Assembly: GCA_903919125.1 (NCBI GenBank)
Contig: CAIXGS010000038.1
Coordinates: forward strand, 54,315 to 118,314
Direction: 5' to 3'
Origin: an uncultured Spartobacteria bacterium
GTDB lineage: Bacteria > Verrucomicrobiota > Verrucomicrobiia > Chthoniobacterales > Chthoniobacteraceae
Length of the DNA: 64,000 nucleotides
Shown here piece after piece: positions 42,885 to 52,766 of the stretch (its first letter is position 1; the number at the start of each line of letters is the position of its first letter). Made by a program: the position numbers and the translations under genes. Under the pieces are notes generated by a model. That model saw only the letters and a program-made list of their open reading frames with translations. It was not told the DNA's origin and searched no databases.

Positions 42885-42972
42885 CGGTGAGGGAGGGATT
42901 TGAACCCTCGGTACCCTTTTGGAGTACGGCGCTTTAGCAAAGCGCTGCTTTCGACCACTCAGCCACCTCACC
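42885..42972 (-). tRNA. tRNA-Ser (GCU)
   Basis: An 88-base tRNA on the minus strand. The acceptor stem GGTGAGG pairs with CCTCACC and is followed by discriminator G; no CCA is encoded. The anticodon loop TTGCTAA gives anticodon GCU (codons AGC/AGU). A long variable arm (CCGTACTCCAAAAGGGTACCG) is the class II signature of serine tRNAs. The T arm AGGGTTCAAATCCCT is standard. Confidence 0.95.
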
Positions 42973-43197
42973 AATTGCTCTGCGCAGACTTTCACCTCAT
43001 CAGCCCCTTTGCGTCAATCGCGAAACATTCGTTCAGTGTCGGAAAAACGAACTTTCACGCCAATTCGACTGATTTAGACGGAACTCGGAGAAACGGTTTT
43101 CAGCGGAAAGTGGGTACCTTAACCGCCTGCGCGCGGGAAGAGCTGACATCGCAAATGTGCGCAACTTTCTGAAGCGGCGATCTTTCGTAGAATCACT

Positions 43198-44175
43198 TCA
43201 GAAGCTGTGCCGCACTGCCACTTCCCAAGCCGCGACAAGGCCACCTCCAGCCAGTACCCCGCACACTACCTGCGCCGTGGAGGAAATACGCCTCCGCAGT
43301 TCCAAGAGCGCCACGGCTGCCCCCAAAGGTAGACCTGCGAAAAACCCTGACAAATGCGCCAGAACGTCCACTGATGCTTTGCCCTCACCTGCCCCCAAGT
43401 ACGCGAGCAGACTGACTCCCGCTCCCAGCGGCAGAATCCAGCGCCACCAAGAACGCCCGTGCCGACGTCGGCACAGTTGCCCTAAAGCGTCTCCGACAAG
43501 GAGACCCAGCGCTCCAAAAACCGCCGTCGACGCCCCAAGGCTCCGATGGTCTAGAGGAAAATAAACCCACGCGGTAAGCAGATTGCCCAGCGCCCCAGAC
43601 AACAGAATGAGCAACCACGCAAACCCGGCCCCGAAAGAGGTCGTCAGCAAGCCCCCGAATAACAGCCCAGCCGCTAAATTCGCCACCACGTGAGGCACAT
43701 CAGCGTGTAAAGTCAGCGCAGTCACCGCGCGCCACCACTCTCCTTGGGCGAACAGCCGTTGGGAAGAAAGCAGGCCCGCTTCCCGCCATTCATCCCCCGA
43801 TTGCGCCTGCAAAACGGCTCCCCCAAGGAGAAAAAATGTCACTACTAAAAAGCCCCGTAGCACCTCAACCACATCCACTCCCTGCTCAAGCCCGCCCGCC
43901 GACGCAACTTCAACCGCCTCCAATTGGCCCAACTCCAATTCGTAAGCAGCCAGTTCTACGAGGGCCCTAGGCGCGTCCAAAGCTGCGGCCCGTAACACCC
44001 ATTCCCTTCCATCGCGACCTATCGAGTGCGCGATTCCCGCGGCACAGAGCACGAGCCCCCGCTCCCGAGCCGCTTTCAACACGCTGAAACGTTGCAGCTC
44101 AAAGTCCAACCCACCAGCGTATGCACTGGAAACGTCCTCGTCGTCTGGTTCTGGAATATCAGGATCCGAGTTCAA
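43198..44175 (-). CDS. Rhomboid family intramembrane serine protease
   Basis: A 325-residue protein with a soluble N-terminal part (about 1-105) and six or more hydrophobic segments. The rhomboid active site is visible: Ser in GASTAVFG (about 218) and His in LAHLSGF (about 272); HADVPHVVANLAAG is the conserved loop before helix 2. It would cut transmembrane helices within the bilayer. The N-terminal extension (start MNSDPDIPEPDDEDVSSAYAG) resembles DUF2007-like pieces seen in other verrucomicrobial rhomboids, with low certainty. It stands alone between tRNA-Ser and rplI. Confidence 0.88.
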   Translation of the reverse strand: MNSDPDIPEPDDEDVSSAYAGGLDFELQRFSVLKAARERGLVLCAAGIAHSIGRDGREWVLRAAALDAPRALVELAAYELELGQLEAVEVASAGGLEQGVDVVEVLRGFLVVTFFLLGGAVLQAQSGDEWREAGLLSSQRLFAQGEWWRAVTALTLHADVPHVVANLAAGLLFGGLLTTSFGAGFAWLLILLSGALGNLLTAWVYFPLDHRSLGASTAVFGALGLLVGDALGQLCRRRHGRSWWRWILPLGAGVSLLAYLGAGEGKASVDVLAHLSGFFAGLPLGAAVALLELRRRISSTAQVVCGVLAGGGLVAAWEVAVRHSF

Positions 44176-44414
44176 CGGATCCGTTCAACCTCAAAGCCCA
44201 CCAAAAAACGAAACTATAAACGTCGCAATAAGCGAAGCTGTTTTTCACGCCAAACACACTTGACAACCCTCGTAATCTGACGTTTGCTACCCGACCCTCA
44301 TTCGTATCTTGCCGCCGAGCTATACAAACAAAACTCGGCTGTTATCAAACGAATCGTCGTTTTACCCCAATTACTTTTCACCTCAGTTTCTAGCTTATTT
44401 TTACCTCGAAGATT

Positions 44415-44975
44415 ATGGCCACCACGGAAGTTATTCTCACTGAAAAAATTGAATCCCTCGGTTTCGAGGCGGATGTTGTCAAAGTACGGGCAGGCTTTGC
44501 CCGCAACTTCCTTATCCCGCGCGGCAAAGCGCTTGAAGTGACACCCGTGGCGCTGCGTAAGCTCAACCAGCTCAAAGTCAAACGCGCAGAACGTGAAGCC
44601 GCTGAGCTGAACGAGGCCGAAGAACTTTCCCGCCGTATCAACAAGCTGAAGCTTAATTTTGAACTCGAAACAGGAGAAACCGGCAAGGCGTTCGGCTCCA
44701 TCACAGCGGCAGACATCGCAGACCGTCTCAAGGCGGAACTCGGCGCCAAGGGGGAGATCGACCGGCACAAGATTCATTTGGAGCGTCCGTTGAAAGAAAG
44801 CGGTTCACACGAAATTTCCATCAAGTTGCACCACAACGTCTCCACGACCTTGCACATCACCGTGAAGGCGAAGGGCGCTGCCGAGCACGAAGTTCAGGCA
44901 GATTCCGAGCAGGCAGAAGAAGAAAAGCCAGCCGGCGGGTTCAAGGCGAAGTCCAAGGCGCGGCACCAACAATAG
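44415..44975 (+). CDS. rplI: 50S ribosomal protein L9
   Basis: A 186-residue bL9. The N-terminal domain begins ATTEVILTEKIESLGFEADVVKVRAGFARNFLIP, typical of the rRNA-binding half, followed by the long connecting helix and the C-terminal domain (KAFGSITAADIADRL, HKIHLERPLKESGSHEI). A 30-residue charged tail (EQAEEEKPAGGFKAKSKARHQQ) is extra compared with E. coli (149 residues). The order rplI-dnaB is a common bacterial arrangement; rpsF and ssb are not in front of it here. A strong terminator separates it from dnaB. Confidence 0.95.
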   Translation: MATTEVILTEKIESLGFEADVVKVRAGFARNFLIPRGKALEVTPVALRKLNQLKVKRAEREAAELNEAEELSRRINKLKLNFELETGETGKAFGSITAADIADRLKAELGAKGEIDRHKIHLERPLKESGSHEISIKLHHNVSTTLHITVKAKGAAEHEVQADSEQAEEEKPAGGFKAKSKARHQQ

Positions 44976-45090
44976 CGGAAGAGTTTTCCCGAACCGAAAG
45001 GTACTGGAGAACGAATTCGTGGAATTTGCACGGGCAGCTGCCTAGGGAAGCCTACAGCGTCAACAAACACTTGAAGAAGAAGTTCTCACT

Positions 45091-45123
45091 GAAGGAGGCG
45101 GCTCATACCGCCTCCTTCTTTTT
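45091..45123 (+). terminator. Intrinsic terminator between rplI and dnaB
   Basis: An 11-bp perfect stem GAAGGAGGCGG / CCGCCTCCTTC with loop CTCATA is followed by TTTTT. It lies 115 bases after the rplI stop and 24 bases before the dnaB start, so dnaB needs its own promoter or read-through. Confidence 0.92.
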
Positions 45124-45146
45124 GCCCTGATTACCCCCTTTGCATC

Positions 45147-45382
45147 ATGGCCGTCGAAGCTCCAAGCCGCCGAAAAGGCGATCGCTCAGAATCCAAAGCA
45201 GACCTTTTTTCCAAGGGATTGCACCAACCCGACGCGCACCGGATGCTCCCGCAATCCCCGGAAGCGGAGCTCGGGGTCCTTTCCAGTTACCTGCTCGCTC
45301 CCAGAGAAGTAGGTGGAATTTGCGCCGAAAAAAAGGTCACCCCCGACCACTTTCATCTCCCAGCGCACGCCGTGCTTTTTGA
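45147..45382 (+). promoter_or_regulatory. dnaB start region lacks a clear ribosome binding site
   Basis: The ATG at 45147 follows the terminator T tract by 23 bases (TTTTTGCCCTGATTACCCCCTTTGCATC). No GGAG-type Shine-Dalgarno is visible. The 5' coding region to about 45230 also has an unusually basic, low-homology N terminus. A later in-frame start cannot be excluded, but conserved DnaB sequence begins near codon 30. Confidence 0.3.
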
Positions 45383-46595
45383 AGTACTGGAAGGAATGTG
45401 GACAGCCAACCAGCCGGTGGATTTCATCACCTTGACCCAGTTGCTCCGAGACAAACAGTGTCTGGATCAAATTGGTGGCCCGCCCTTTATTACCCACCTT
45501 TTCACCTACCTGCCCACAGCGGCGAACATCTCCTACTACCTCGATACCGTCATCGAGAAACACACGCTGCGCCGCATTATCCGAGTATGTACAGAATACG
45601 CCTCACGGAGTTATGAGGAACAGGGTTCTGTGCAGACTCTCCTGGATGAGGTGGAGGCGAAGGTGTACGACATTGCCAACGGACAGTTTCAAGACAAGGG
45701 CTTTGACTTAAAAAGCGTTGTCATGGAAGCGATTACCGCCGTACAAACGCTCCATGATCGCCAGGGCGCTATCTCCGGGCTCCCCACAGGATTTACGCAG
45801 TTTGACCAGATGACCGACGGGTTGCACGGCTCGGAAATGATCGTCATCGCCGCGCGTCCCTCCATGGGAAAGACGGCGTTTGCGATGAACGTTGCCGAAC
45901 ACATCGCGCTTCACGAGAACAAGGCGGTGGCCGTGTTTTCACTGGAAATGAGTTCGCAGCAGCTCGTGCAGCGTCTTTTGTGCTCCGTAGCGCGCATTGA
46001 TATGGCGCGCTTGCGCAACGGGTTCATGAACGACCGCGACTTCAACTCCCTGACGAGCGCGGGCTCCTTGGTGACTCAATCCAAGATCTTCATCGATGAC
46101 ACGCCGGGGATCAGCATTTTAGAATTACGAGCGAAGGCGCGGCGAATGAAGAGCCAGCACGATATTGCAGTAATCTTCATCGATTACCTTCAGTTGTTGC
46201 GCTCCACAAGCCGGCGCGCGCAGGACAATAGGCAGTTGGAAATTGCTGAAATCTCTAACGGGCTGAAAGCCTTAGCGAAAGAACTGAATATCCCTGTCGT
46301 CGTTCTCGCCCAGTTGAACCGTAACCCGGAAAGTCGCACCGGAGAGAGCAAGGGACGTCCTCGTTTGAGCGACTTGCGCGAATCCGGCAGCATCGAGCAG
46401 GATGCGGACTTGGTCGGACTGCTCGTGCGCGAAGAGTATTACGCCGAGGGAGACGACAAAAAGGACGCCGAAGGCAAGGCGACGCTGATCATTGCCAAGC
46501 AACGTAACGGGCCTGTTGGAGACGTTCATCTTACTTTCCGCAAAGAATTTACGCGATTCGAAACCAGGGCATTCACGGAGGGCGAAGCGCACTAG
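45147..46595 (+). CDS. dnaB: Replicative DNA helicase
   Basis: A 482-residue hexameric helicase that unwinds DNA at the replication fork. The N-terminal DnaB domain (about 35-140; MLPQSPEAELGVLSSYLL) is followed by the RecA-like ATPase domain: the Walker A ARPSMGKTAFAMNVAE (about 232), the H1a/Walker B-region VIFIDYLQLL (about 345), the H4 segment VVVLAQLNRNPE, and RESGSIEQDADLV near 418. No intein is present. It is a single copy in its usual place after rplI. Confidence 0.97.
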   Translation: MAVEAPSRRKGDRSESKADLFSKGLHQPDAHRMLPQSPEAELGVLSSYLLAPREVGGICAEKKVTPDHFHLPAHAVLFEVLEGMWTANQPVDFITLTQLLRDKQCLDQIGGPPFITHLFTYLPTAANISYYLDTVIEKHTLRRIIRVCTEYASRSYEEQGSVQTLLDEVEAKVYDIANGQFQDKGFDLKSVVMEAITAVQTLHDRQGAISGLPTGFTQFDQMTDGLHGSEMIVIAARPSMGKTAFAMNVAEHIALHENKAVAVFSLEMSSQQLVQRLLCSVARIDMARLRNGFMNDRDFNSLTSAGSLVTQSKIFIDDTPGISILELRAKARRMKSQHDIAVIFIDYLQLLRSTSRRAQDNRQLEIAEISNGLKALAKELNIPVVVLAQLNRNPESRTGESKGRPRLSDLRESGSIEQDADLVGLLVREEYYAEGDDKKDAEGKATLIIAKQRNGPVGDVHLTFRKEFTRFETRAFTEGEAH

Positions 46596-46634
46596 GCGGG
46601 CGCCGCTCTCCCTGTTCACCACTGCGCATCATCT

Positions 46635-47642
46635 GTGACTGGGAAACCGCATACCGACCTCCCCCTGCACGCTAGGACTGCCGTCTTCGAGCAACCTAAT
46701 TCTCTTTTAAACCGGTTAGCGGCCCACAATGCCCCAGCTGACCCACTTTGTAGCCGATCGGAGTGGCTTTTCTCTTTCCACGAGGCGTTTACGCCGCAAA
46801 AACAGCTATTACTTCGCAGTAATGACACCAGCGTGCTCGCCTTTTCAAGCTGGGAACACCCAGTGGTCGGAGCGCTGCTCGAACCGTTAGAGGCGCACTG
46901 GTTTTTCTCTGCGCCTCTCATGGGCCCAGATTGCGTCGACTTGCTCGAAGCCTTGCTTCAGGAGCCTCAACAACGCGCTCAAAAGCCTTTCCTTGCCATT
47001 AGCGGTCTGCAAGTGGATGGGGCGCTTTTAAAAAACCTGCTGCGCCGCATTGGACCTGAACATGAAGTGGGCAGTCTGGAGCCCATCATCTTTCGCTCCG
47101 CATCGCTCGAGGGCGGGCCCGATGGCTTTCTCTCTCGACGCTCGGGGAAGTTTCGCAAAAACCTGCGACAAGCCGATCAGCGAGGCAGGGCGCTGGGAAT
47201 CACCTTTGAGCGTTGCCTTCCCCGTTCGGATGAAGAAGCGCAACAGGCTTACAACCGGATGCTTGCGATCGAGGCGCAAAGTTGGAAAGGGCAGGAAAAT
47301 TGTGGAATTGGGGAGGAGCCTTACAGCACGTTCTACGGCTTGGTTTACAGGCGTATGTGCCGCAGCGGAGCCGCGCGCGCTATGTTTGCCCAGCAGGACG
47401 GACGCGATATCGGGTTCGTCATGGGAGGGATCGACGGCGTCCACTACCGCGGTCAGCAGTTTAGTTACGTCTTGGACTGGGCTGCACATTCGGTGGGCAA
47501 CCTGTTGCAATGGGCGCAAATCCAGTGGCTTTGTGAGGAGGGCATCGCGCGCTACGACATGGGCTCGGTTCTTGAATACAAACTACACTGGACGGAACAG
47601 GAATTACGCAGCCACACCTTGATTTGGCGCCCAAACCGGTAA
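46635..47642 (+). CDS. FemAB/BioF2-type GNAT acetyltransferase
   Basis: A 335-residue protein starting with GTG at 46635. The last half carries the double-GNAT (GNAT_acetyltr_6, BioF2/CelD-like) pattern: KFRKNLRQADQRGRALGITFE (about 175-195), RMLAIEAQSWKGQEN, and FVMGGIDGVHYRGQQFSYV, ending YDMGSVLEYKLHW. Such proteins transfer acyl or aminoacyl groups in cell-surface polysaccharide or lipid processing. The specific substrate is unknown. It is 40 bases after dnaB, but the spacing does not show a shared function. Confidence 0.75.
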   Translation: MTGKPHTDLPLHARTAVFEQPNSLLNRLAAHNAPADPLCSRSEWLFSFHEAFTPQKQLLLRSNDTSVLAFSSWEHPVVGALLEPLEAHWFFSAPLMGPDCVDLLEALLQEPQQRAQKPFLAISGLQVDGALLKNLLRRIGPEHEVGSLEPIIFRSASLEGGPDGFLSRRSGKFRKNLRQADQRGRALGITFERCLPRSDEEAQQAYNRMLAIEAQSWKGQENCGIGEEPYSTFYGLVYRRMCRSGAARAMFAQQDGRDIGFVMGGIDGVHYRGQQFSYVLDWAAHSVGNLLQWAQIQWLCEEGIARYDMGSVLEYKLHWTEQELRSHTLIWRPNR

Positions 47643-47678
47643 ACGAAGAAGTGTGCCGCAAGACATTAAAAAACCTAC

Positions 47679-49373
47679 TTAAGTCCCCACGCACTTGGCA
47701 CGGATAACGGAGATTAAATACTGAAAATCCAACGGCTTGGCGCAATGGTACTCGAAGCCTGCCTCCAAAGCGCGCGTGCGGTCCGCCTCCTGCGCATACC
47801 CGGACACTGCAATAAAAAGCGAATCGATAAACTTGGGATCAGCCCGCAGTTGCTTCACCATTTGATAGCCGTCTAGCCCCGGCAAACCAAGATCCAGCAA
47901 TAAAACCTCTGGAAGAAATTTACGGGCGATTCGCATTCCAGAAAGCCCGTCCTTAGCCACCCGAACCTCGCAGTTGCGGCCGACTAACAACCGGCGCAAA
48001 CCCTCCGCCGTATCGGCATTGTCCTCCACCACCAGCACGCGCACCGTGCGCAGCAAACCGCGGCGCAAAACTGAAGGCGGCCCCTTCCGCTTGTTGCCCG
48101 CCTTCTGTGTTGAATTTAGTTCAGGCAACCGCACCGTTATCTTGGCGCCTTTCATGAATCCAAGACTTGAGGCCGCAACGCTTCCACCGTGCATTTCCAC
48201 CAGCGACTTGACCACCGTGAGCCCAATTCCCAGCCCCCCTTGGGATCGAGCTAAAGGGACGCTCACTTGACGGAACAACTCAAAAATCTGCTCTACCATT
48301 TCTGGGGCAATTCCTATGCCCGAATCCGCGATAGATACCGCAATCTCCGTCCCCTCTCGGGCACCCGTGAGGCGAATAAAACCTCCTTCGGGAGTAAATT
48401 TAATGGCGTTATGCAGCAGATTTACAAACACCTGTTCCAAACGAACCTCGTCGCCGTACACAATCAAGGCGGGAAGATCATTCGAAATAAAATTCAGACC
48501 TCTTTCGTTTAAGAGGTGCCGCACCGCCGTCTGCGCACGGGCTAGGACCAAGCGCAGGTCCAATCTGTCTAGCGAGAGGTCGGAGTCTCGCATGTTCACC
48601 CGCGCGACATCGAGTAAATCGTCCACCATTCGGGTAAGCTGTAAGCACTGGCGGTTCAGCACGCCGCAAGTCCAATCCATCATGTAAGGGTCATCATGGG
48701 ACTCCATGGAGACTTGCAACGCGTGGCGGATCGCATTCAGAGGGTTGCGAAGCTCATGACCCAGCATGGCCAAAAACTCGTTTTTGCGCTCCCTCGCTTC
48801 CGCTGCCTCCAAGACAGCGCGGTTCCTGAAAGTGACGTCATGCAGGTGATTTATAACGTACATCACATTACCAAGATCATCTCGGATTGCAGACGCACTG
48901 CTTTCACACCAGGCCACCTCACCAGTTTTACGCACATACGGCTTCTCGCTACGAAGAGAATCACTTTCCTCTGATTTCATGCACTTTGAGAAGCACTCTT
49001 CTGTTTCCTGCTGATTACCAGACTCTATTAAATCGGTATACTCCATCCCCAGAAGCTCCTCACGAGAGTACCCGATGAGATTCAGATAAGCCGCATTCGC
49101 ATCAAGGAAACGTCCGTCGGGCAAAACAATAGCGACCGCAGCTGACGTGGCACTAAATATGCGTCGAAAATCTACTTCCGCCCTTCGAACGACTTTAGTC
49201 ACCTCGGGCTTAGGCTTGCTACCTTTTGAGTCTCCAACAAGTCGAGTTCTAGAACGTGCCTTCAAAACGGCGCCGTTTTCTTTAGATCCCAAAATGAGCG
49301 AGGGATGCTCGCCTTGATTTCGCATGACCTGAGGGTTGGATCTTTTTGTCTCTTTCGGTATTTTGGGAGGCAT
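47679..49373 (-). CDS. PAS-histidine kinase-receiver hybrid sensor
   Basis: A 564-residue soluble hybrid kinase. One PAS domain (about 75-195; FRRIFSATSAAVAIVLPDGRF) senses a signal in the cytoplasm, then HisKA with the phosphorylated His in GHELRNPLNAI (about 210), HATPase (about 315-435; QVFVNLLHNAIKFTPEGG, GLGIGLTVVKSLVEMHGG) and a C-terminal receiver with Asp in LLLDLGLPG (about 505) and Lys in CAKPLD. The closest gene that it could signal to is not evident; trhO is downstream of its promoter side and convergent genes lie beyond. It has no membrane segment. Confidence 0.94.
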   Translation of the reverse strand: MPPKIPKETKRSNPQVMRNQGEHPSLILGSKENGAVLKARSRTRLVGDSKGSKPKPEVTKVVRRAEVDFRRIFSATSAAVAIVLPDGRFLDANAAYLNLIGYSREELLGMEYTDLIESGNQQETEECFSKCMKSEESDSLRSEKPYVRKTGEVAWCESSASAIRDDLGNVMYVINHLHDVTFRNRAVLEAAEARERKNEFLAMLGHELRNPLNAIRHALQVSMESHDDPYMMDWTCGVLNRQCLQLTRMVDDLLDVARVNMRDSDLSLDRLDLRLVLARAQTAVRHLLNERGLNFISNDLPALIVYGDEVRLEQVFVNLLHNAIKFTPEGGFIRLTGAREGTEIAVSIADSGIGIAPEMVEQIFELFRQVSVPLARSQGGLGIGLTVVKSLVEMHGGSVAASSLGFMKGAKITVRLPELNSTQKAGNKRKGPPSVLRRGLLRTVRVLVVEDNADTAEGLRRLLVGRNCEVRVAKDGLSGMRIARKFLPEVLLLDLGLPGLDGYQMVKQLRADPKFIDSLFIAVSGYAQEADRTRALEAGFEYHCAKPLDFQYLISVIRAKCVGT

Positions 49374-49447
49374 GAAATGGAGGGGAGTGTAATTAGACTA
49401 TGATTACATAAGTCTTTAGCCAATCAAAATCCCCCCCCTGCATCCCT

Positions 49448-49479
49448 ACCCACTAACCCACTAACCCACTAACCCCTTA
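49448..49479. repeat. ACCCACTA octanucleotide array overlapping the trhO stop codon
   Basis: Three perfect ACCCACTA units and a fourth variant ACCCCTTA are followed by AAAG. The trhO stop codon (TAG, minus strand, 49469-49471) lies inside the array. The closing CTTAAAG is shared with the heptad array at 24728. Confidence 0.85.
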
Positions 49480-50392
49480 AAGAACGCGCCGGACTTCCTT
49501 TATAATCCGCTGTCGCTGAGGTGATTCCTGCCTGTCGACATTCAGGACATAGAATCGTTTCTGGGTCTTCCTGCTGGGTTTCAGGAGCCAAAAGAAATAA
49601 CCGATGACAAAGGTCGTGTAAGCAGTTCACAAAACGGCTTGTGGTGCGTCCTGAGTGGGCGCACTTACCAATTGGGTTTAATGCGTGATCCACCCGAACC
49701 GTCATCCTTTTGTCGAATACAAAACATTCACCCAGCCAATGTTCGTTCCCGAAGTGTTTGTGATAATTCACAATACCACCGTGCAATTGAAAGACTTTCT
49801 CAAAACCTTGGCTGCGGAATAAAGCGGAGGCCTTTTCGCAACGAATCCCCCCAGTGCAATACATTAATACCGTCTTATCCTTCAAAGCTTCCAATTGAGG
49901 AAGGTACTCAGGCAATTCCCGAAAGTTTTCGATTTCACAAGGCAACGCCCCTTCAAACATTCCGGCCTGCGACTCATAACGATTGCGCACATCCACAAGA
50001 ACGATATCTGGATCGCCTTCTATCTTTGCCTTCCACTCTGCCGGACTCAAATGATTGTCCAAGTCAGCTTTCAACGGAATGTCCGCGCCCAGAGTTACAA
50101 TCTCAGGACGCACCTTTATCGACAACTTGGGGAAGGTGTCCAAGGCCCCCTCACTGATCTTAAATTCCATGTCAGCGAAGCGCGGATCTTCCTGCATCAC
50201 TTCCATGTAACGCACTATCGAGTCCCGTTTTCCAACGACCGTCCCGTTAATCCCCTCCTCCGCGATCAAAATGCGCCCCTTTAATTCCAGCGTTCCGCAC
50301 AAACCACGTTGCTCCGCAGCAAAGCGTTCCGGAAGCGCGATGGGAACGTATTTGTAATAAAGTAGAACAGGATATTCCGACAATTCGCTCAT
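49469..50392 (-). CDS. trhO: tRNA uridine(34) 5-hydroxylase (rhodanese-domain TrhO)
   Basis: A 307-residue TrhO/YceA protein that hydroxylates U34 in some tRNAs using prephenate-independent chemistry. The start is the ATG at 50392 (MSELSEYPVLLYYKYVPI); an upstream GTG is less convincing. A ferredoxin-like N-terminal region (ILIAEEGINGTVVG) precedes the rhodanese domain with active Cys in MYCTGGIRCEKAS (about 180). The C-terminal tail carries CPECR, a possible metal site. Its stop codon falls inside the octanucleotide repeat array, so the last residues could vary with repeat number. Confidence 0.9.
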   Translation of the reverse strand: MSELSEYPVLLYYKYVPIALPERFAAEQRGLCGTLELKGRILIAEEGINGTVVGKRDSIVRYMEVMQEDPRFADMEFKISEGALDTFPKLSIKVRPEIVTLGADIPLKADLDNHLSPAEWKAKIEGDPDIVLVDVRNRYESQAGMFEGALPCEIENFRELPEYLPQLEALKDKTVLMYCTGGIRCEKASALFRSQGFEKVFQLHGGIVNYHKHFGNEHWLGECFVFDKRMTVRVDHALNPIGKCAHSGRTTSRFVNCLHDLCHRLFLLAPETQQEDPETILCPECRQAGITSATADYKGSPARSLRG

Positions 50393-50437
50393 TTGATTTA
50401 ACACCTCATTCTTCACAGACTTCCCCACGTTTGCCGA

Positions 50438-52132
50438 TTACTTTGCCTTGGGGAAACTGTCCTTTAACGGCACCGTGCGATTGAAGATTGGCTTTCCAGG
50501 CTGGCTCTCTTTGGGATCCGTAAAGAAGTAGCCAACCCGCTCAAACTGATAATGAACCCCTGGCGCAGCGGCGGCAACCGAGGGCTCCAGTTTGGCTGTA
50601 ACGACCTCTAGGGCTTGGGGATTGAGGTAGTCCGTGAAGTTGCCGTTCTCCCCCGCTGCTTCCTCGGGCTGTGCCACGGTGAATAGCTTGTCATACAAAC
50701 GTACCTCAACATCCAACGCGTGAGCCGCACTGACCCAATGGATGGTTCCTTTCACTTTCGGGCGCCCCACAGGCTTTGCGCCGCGCCGCGTAGCATCGTC
50801 GTACGTGCATCGTAATTCGACGATCCCACCGGAGGCGTCTCGGATCACCTCTTCGCAAGTGATGCAAAAAGCGTACTTCAGGCGCACCTCGCCGCCGGGG
50901 ACGAGTCTAAAAAAGTCAGCCACGGGATTCTCCATAAAATCCTCTGCATCGATGTATAATTCTCGGCTCAAGGGAACCTTACGCGTCCCCGCTGAAGGAT
51001 CCTCCGGGTTATTCACAAGCTCCACCTCCTCCACTTGGTTTTCCGGATAATTGGTCAACACGACCTTCAACGGCCGGAGTACCCCGTACACACGCAGCGC
51101 ATTTTTGTTTAAATCCTCGCGCACACAATGTTCCAACAAAGCAAGCTCACTGACCGAAGGGAACTTCGTTAACCCGACCGTCTCACAAAAGGCACGCACC
51201 GCAGCGGGAGTATAGCCGCGCCTGCGAATCCCACTGATGGTGGGCATACGGGGATCGTCCCAACCGGATACAAAGCCCTCTTTAACAAGCGCAAGCAGCT
51301 TACGCTTGCTCAAAACCGTGTAGGTCAAATTAAGTCGGGCAAACTCCCGTTGATAAGGCTTCGCGGGCAACCCCTCGACATGGTCGACGAGCCATTCATA
51401 AAGCGGGCGGTGATGCTCAAACTCCAACGTGCACAAACTATGCGTAATCTCTTCCAGCGCATCGCTCAGCGGGTGCGCATAATCGTACATCGGATAAATA
51501 CACCACGCGTCTGCAGTGCGATGGTGGTGCGCCTTCAAAATCCGGTAAATGACTGGGTCGCGCAAATTCATGTTGGGCGAGGCCATATCAATTTTTGCGC
51601 GCAGGATTTTGGCGCCTTCAGGGAAGTCTCCGGCGCGCATTCTGGCGAAGAGCTCTAGGTTTTCAGCGGGCGAACGGTCGCGAAAAGGGCTGCAGACGCC
51701 GGGGGCGGTGAGGGTTCCTCGATTGGCGCGAACTTCCTCGAGGGTTTGATCGTCAACGTAGGCTAGACCCTTTTCAATCAGCTGAATCGCAAAGTGATAA
51801 AGCTTTTCAAAATAGTCGCTCGCAAAATGGAGATGATCCCCCCAAGAAAAGCCCAACCACTGCACATCCTCCTTGATGCTTTCCACGTACTCGGTTTCTT
51901 CCTTGGTGGGATTCGTGTCATCGAAGCGCAAATGACAGCGGGCGTGGGGAGCATTTTCCAAAGCGAGGCCGAAGTTCAGGCAAATGCTCTTGGCGTGCCC
52001 CAGATGCAAGTAGCCATTGGGCTCGGGGGGAAAACGCGTGATGACCCAGCCGCCGCTACGCTCGGCAGCAACATCGGCGGCGATCATTTCGCGGATAAAA
52101 TCCTTGGGAGCGGAGACGGGCGCATCAGACAT
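50438..52132 (-). CDS. glnS: Glutamine-tRNA ligase
   Basis: A 564-residue class I tRNA synthetase that charges tRNA-Gln directly. HIGH-like signature [15 protein letters not shown] (about 36-50), [14 protein letters not shown], and the KMSKS-like VLSKRKLL (about 271) are present; the C-terminal beta-barrel anticodon domain (about 340-564) includes [15 protein letters not shown]. Its length is near E. coli GlnS (554). The organism therefore uses direct glutaminylation. It lies 45 bases upstream of trhO on the same strand, so co-transcription is possible. Confidence 0.97.
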   Translation of the reverse strand: MSDAPVSAPKDFIREMIAADVAAERSGGWVITRFPPEPNGYLHLGHAKSICLNFGLALENAPHARCHLRFDDTNPTKEETEYVESIKEDVQWLGFSWGDHLHFASDYFEKLYHFAIQLIEKGLAYVDDQTLEEVRANRGTLTAPGVCSPFRDRSPAENLELFARMRAGDFPEGAKILRAKIDMASPNMNLRDPVIYRILKAHHHRTADAWCIYPMYDYAHPLSDALEEITHSLCTLEFEHHRPLYEWLVDHVEGLPAKPYQREFARLNLTYTVLSKRKLLALVKEGFVSGWDDPRMPTISGIRRRGYTPAAVRAFCETVGLTKFPSVSELALLEHCVREDLNKNALRVYGVLRPLKVVLTNYPENQVEEVELVNNPEDPSAGTRKVPLSRELYIDAEDFMENPVADFFRLVPGGEVRLKYAFCITCEEVIRDASGGIVELRCTYDDATRRGAKPVGRPKVKGTIHWVSAAHALDVEVRLYDKLFTVAQPEEAAGENGNFTDYLNPQALEVVTAKLEPSVAAAAPGVHYQFERVGYFFTDPKESQPGKPIFNRTVPLKDSFPKAK

Positions 52133-52270
52133 AGCATACGAACTTCCTCACGCTGGGGCGGAGAGTCAAGACGGAGAGAAGCATAGAGCGCTTAAGGTGG
52201 GAGTTGGGCGCACCTTTTTTTGCGTATAGCGGTGCTGGAAAGCTACGCGGTGATGCACTACACTAGAGGC

Positions 52271-52684
52271 ATGGCGTCCCATTTTGTGCTCTACGATAGC
52301 GAGTGCTCGTTTTGCACTTTTCAGATGAAGGTGTTGCGGTGGTTGGATTGGAAGAACCTTTTCGAACTAGTTCCAGCCGCGGACAGCCGCGTCTCGAGCC
52401 TTGCGCCGCAACTGACTGCCCACGAGCTGAATGAGGCCATTCATTGCGTGAGCGCTGAGAATCAAATCCACCGAGGTGCAAGGGCCATTCGATTCATTGC
52501 GATGCGTTTGCCTGTGCTCATTCCCCTTGGCTTGGTGCTGTGGTTTCCGGGGATCATTTTCATTGCGGAACGCATTTACGCGTTCATTAGCCGGAACCGG
52601 CAGTTCATCAGTCGCGCTTTTGGGTGTAAAGGAGCGTGTGCGCTACTTCCCGATAGGCCCGTTGAGGTCAAACGACAGGTCTGA
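52271..52684 (+). CDS. DCC-family (DUF393) thiol-disulfide oxidoreductase-like protein
   Basis: A 137-residue protein from the ATG at 52271 (MASHFVLYDSECSFCTFQ). DxECxFC (about 9-15) is the DCC-family redox motif, followed by the thioredoxin-like pattern with LVPAADSR and a hydrophobic stretch (about 85-110; LPVLIPLGLVLWFPGIIFIAE) that may sit in the membrane. The family name comes from the DxxCxxC motif; the substrates are unknown. It stands alone upstream of a nucleotidyltransferase gene, 82 bases away. Confidence 0.85.
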   Translation: MASHFVLYDSECSFCTFQMKVLRWLDWKNLFELVPAADSRVSSLAPQLTAHELNEAIHCVSAENQIHRGARAIRFIAMRLPVLIPLGLVLWFPGIIFIAERIYAFISRNRQFISRAFGCKGACALLPDRPVEVKRQV

Positions 52685-52766
52685 GCATCGGGGCTGTACC
52701 CCAGTTTCGCGCAGGTGCGCTGACGCTTCCCCACTTCTTTTCATTCTACCAATTTCCCAAAACTTT

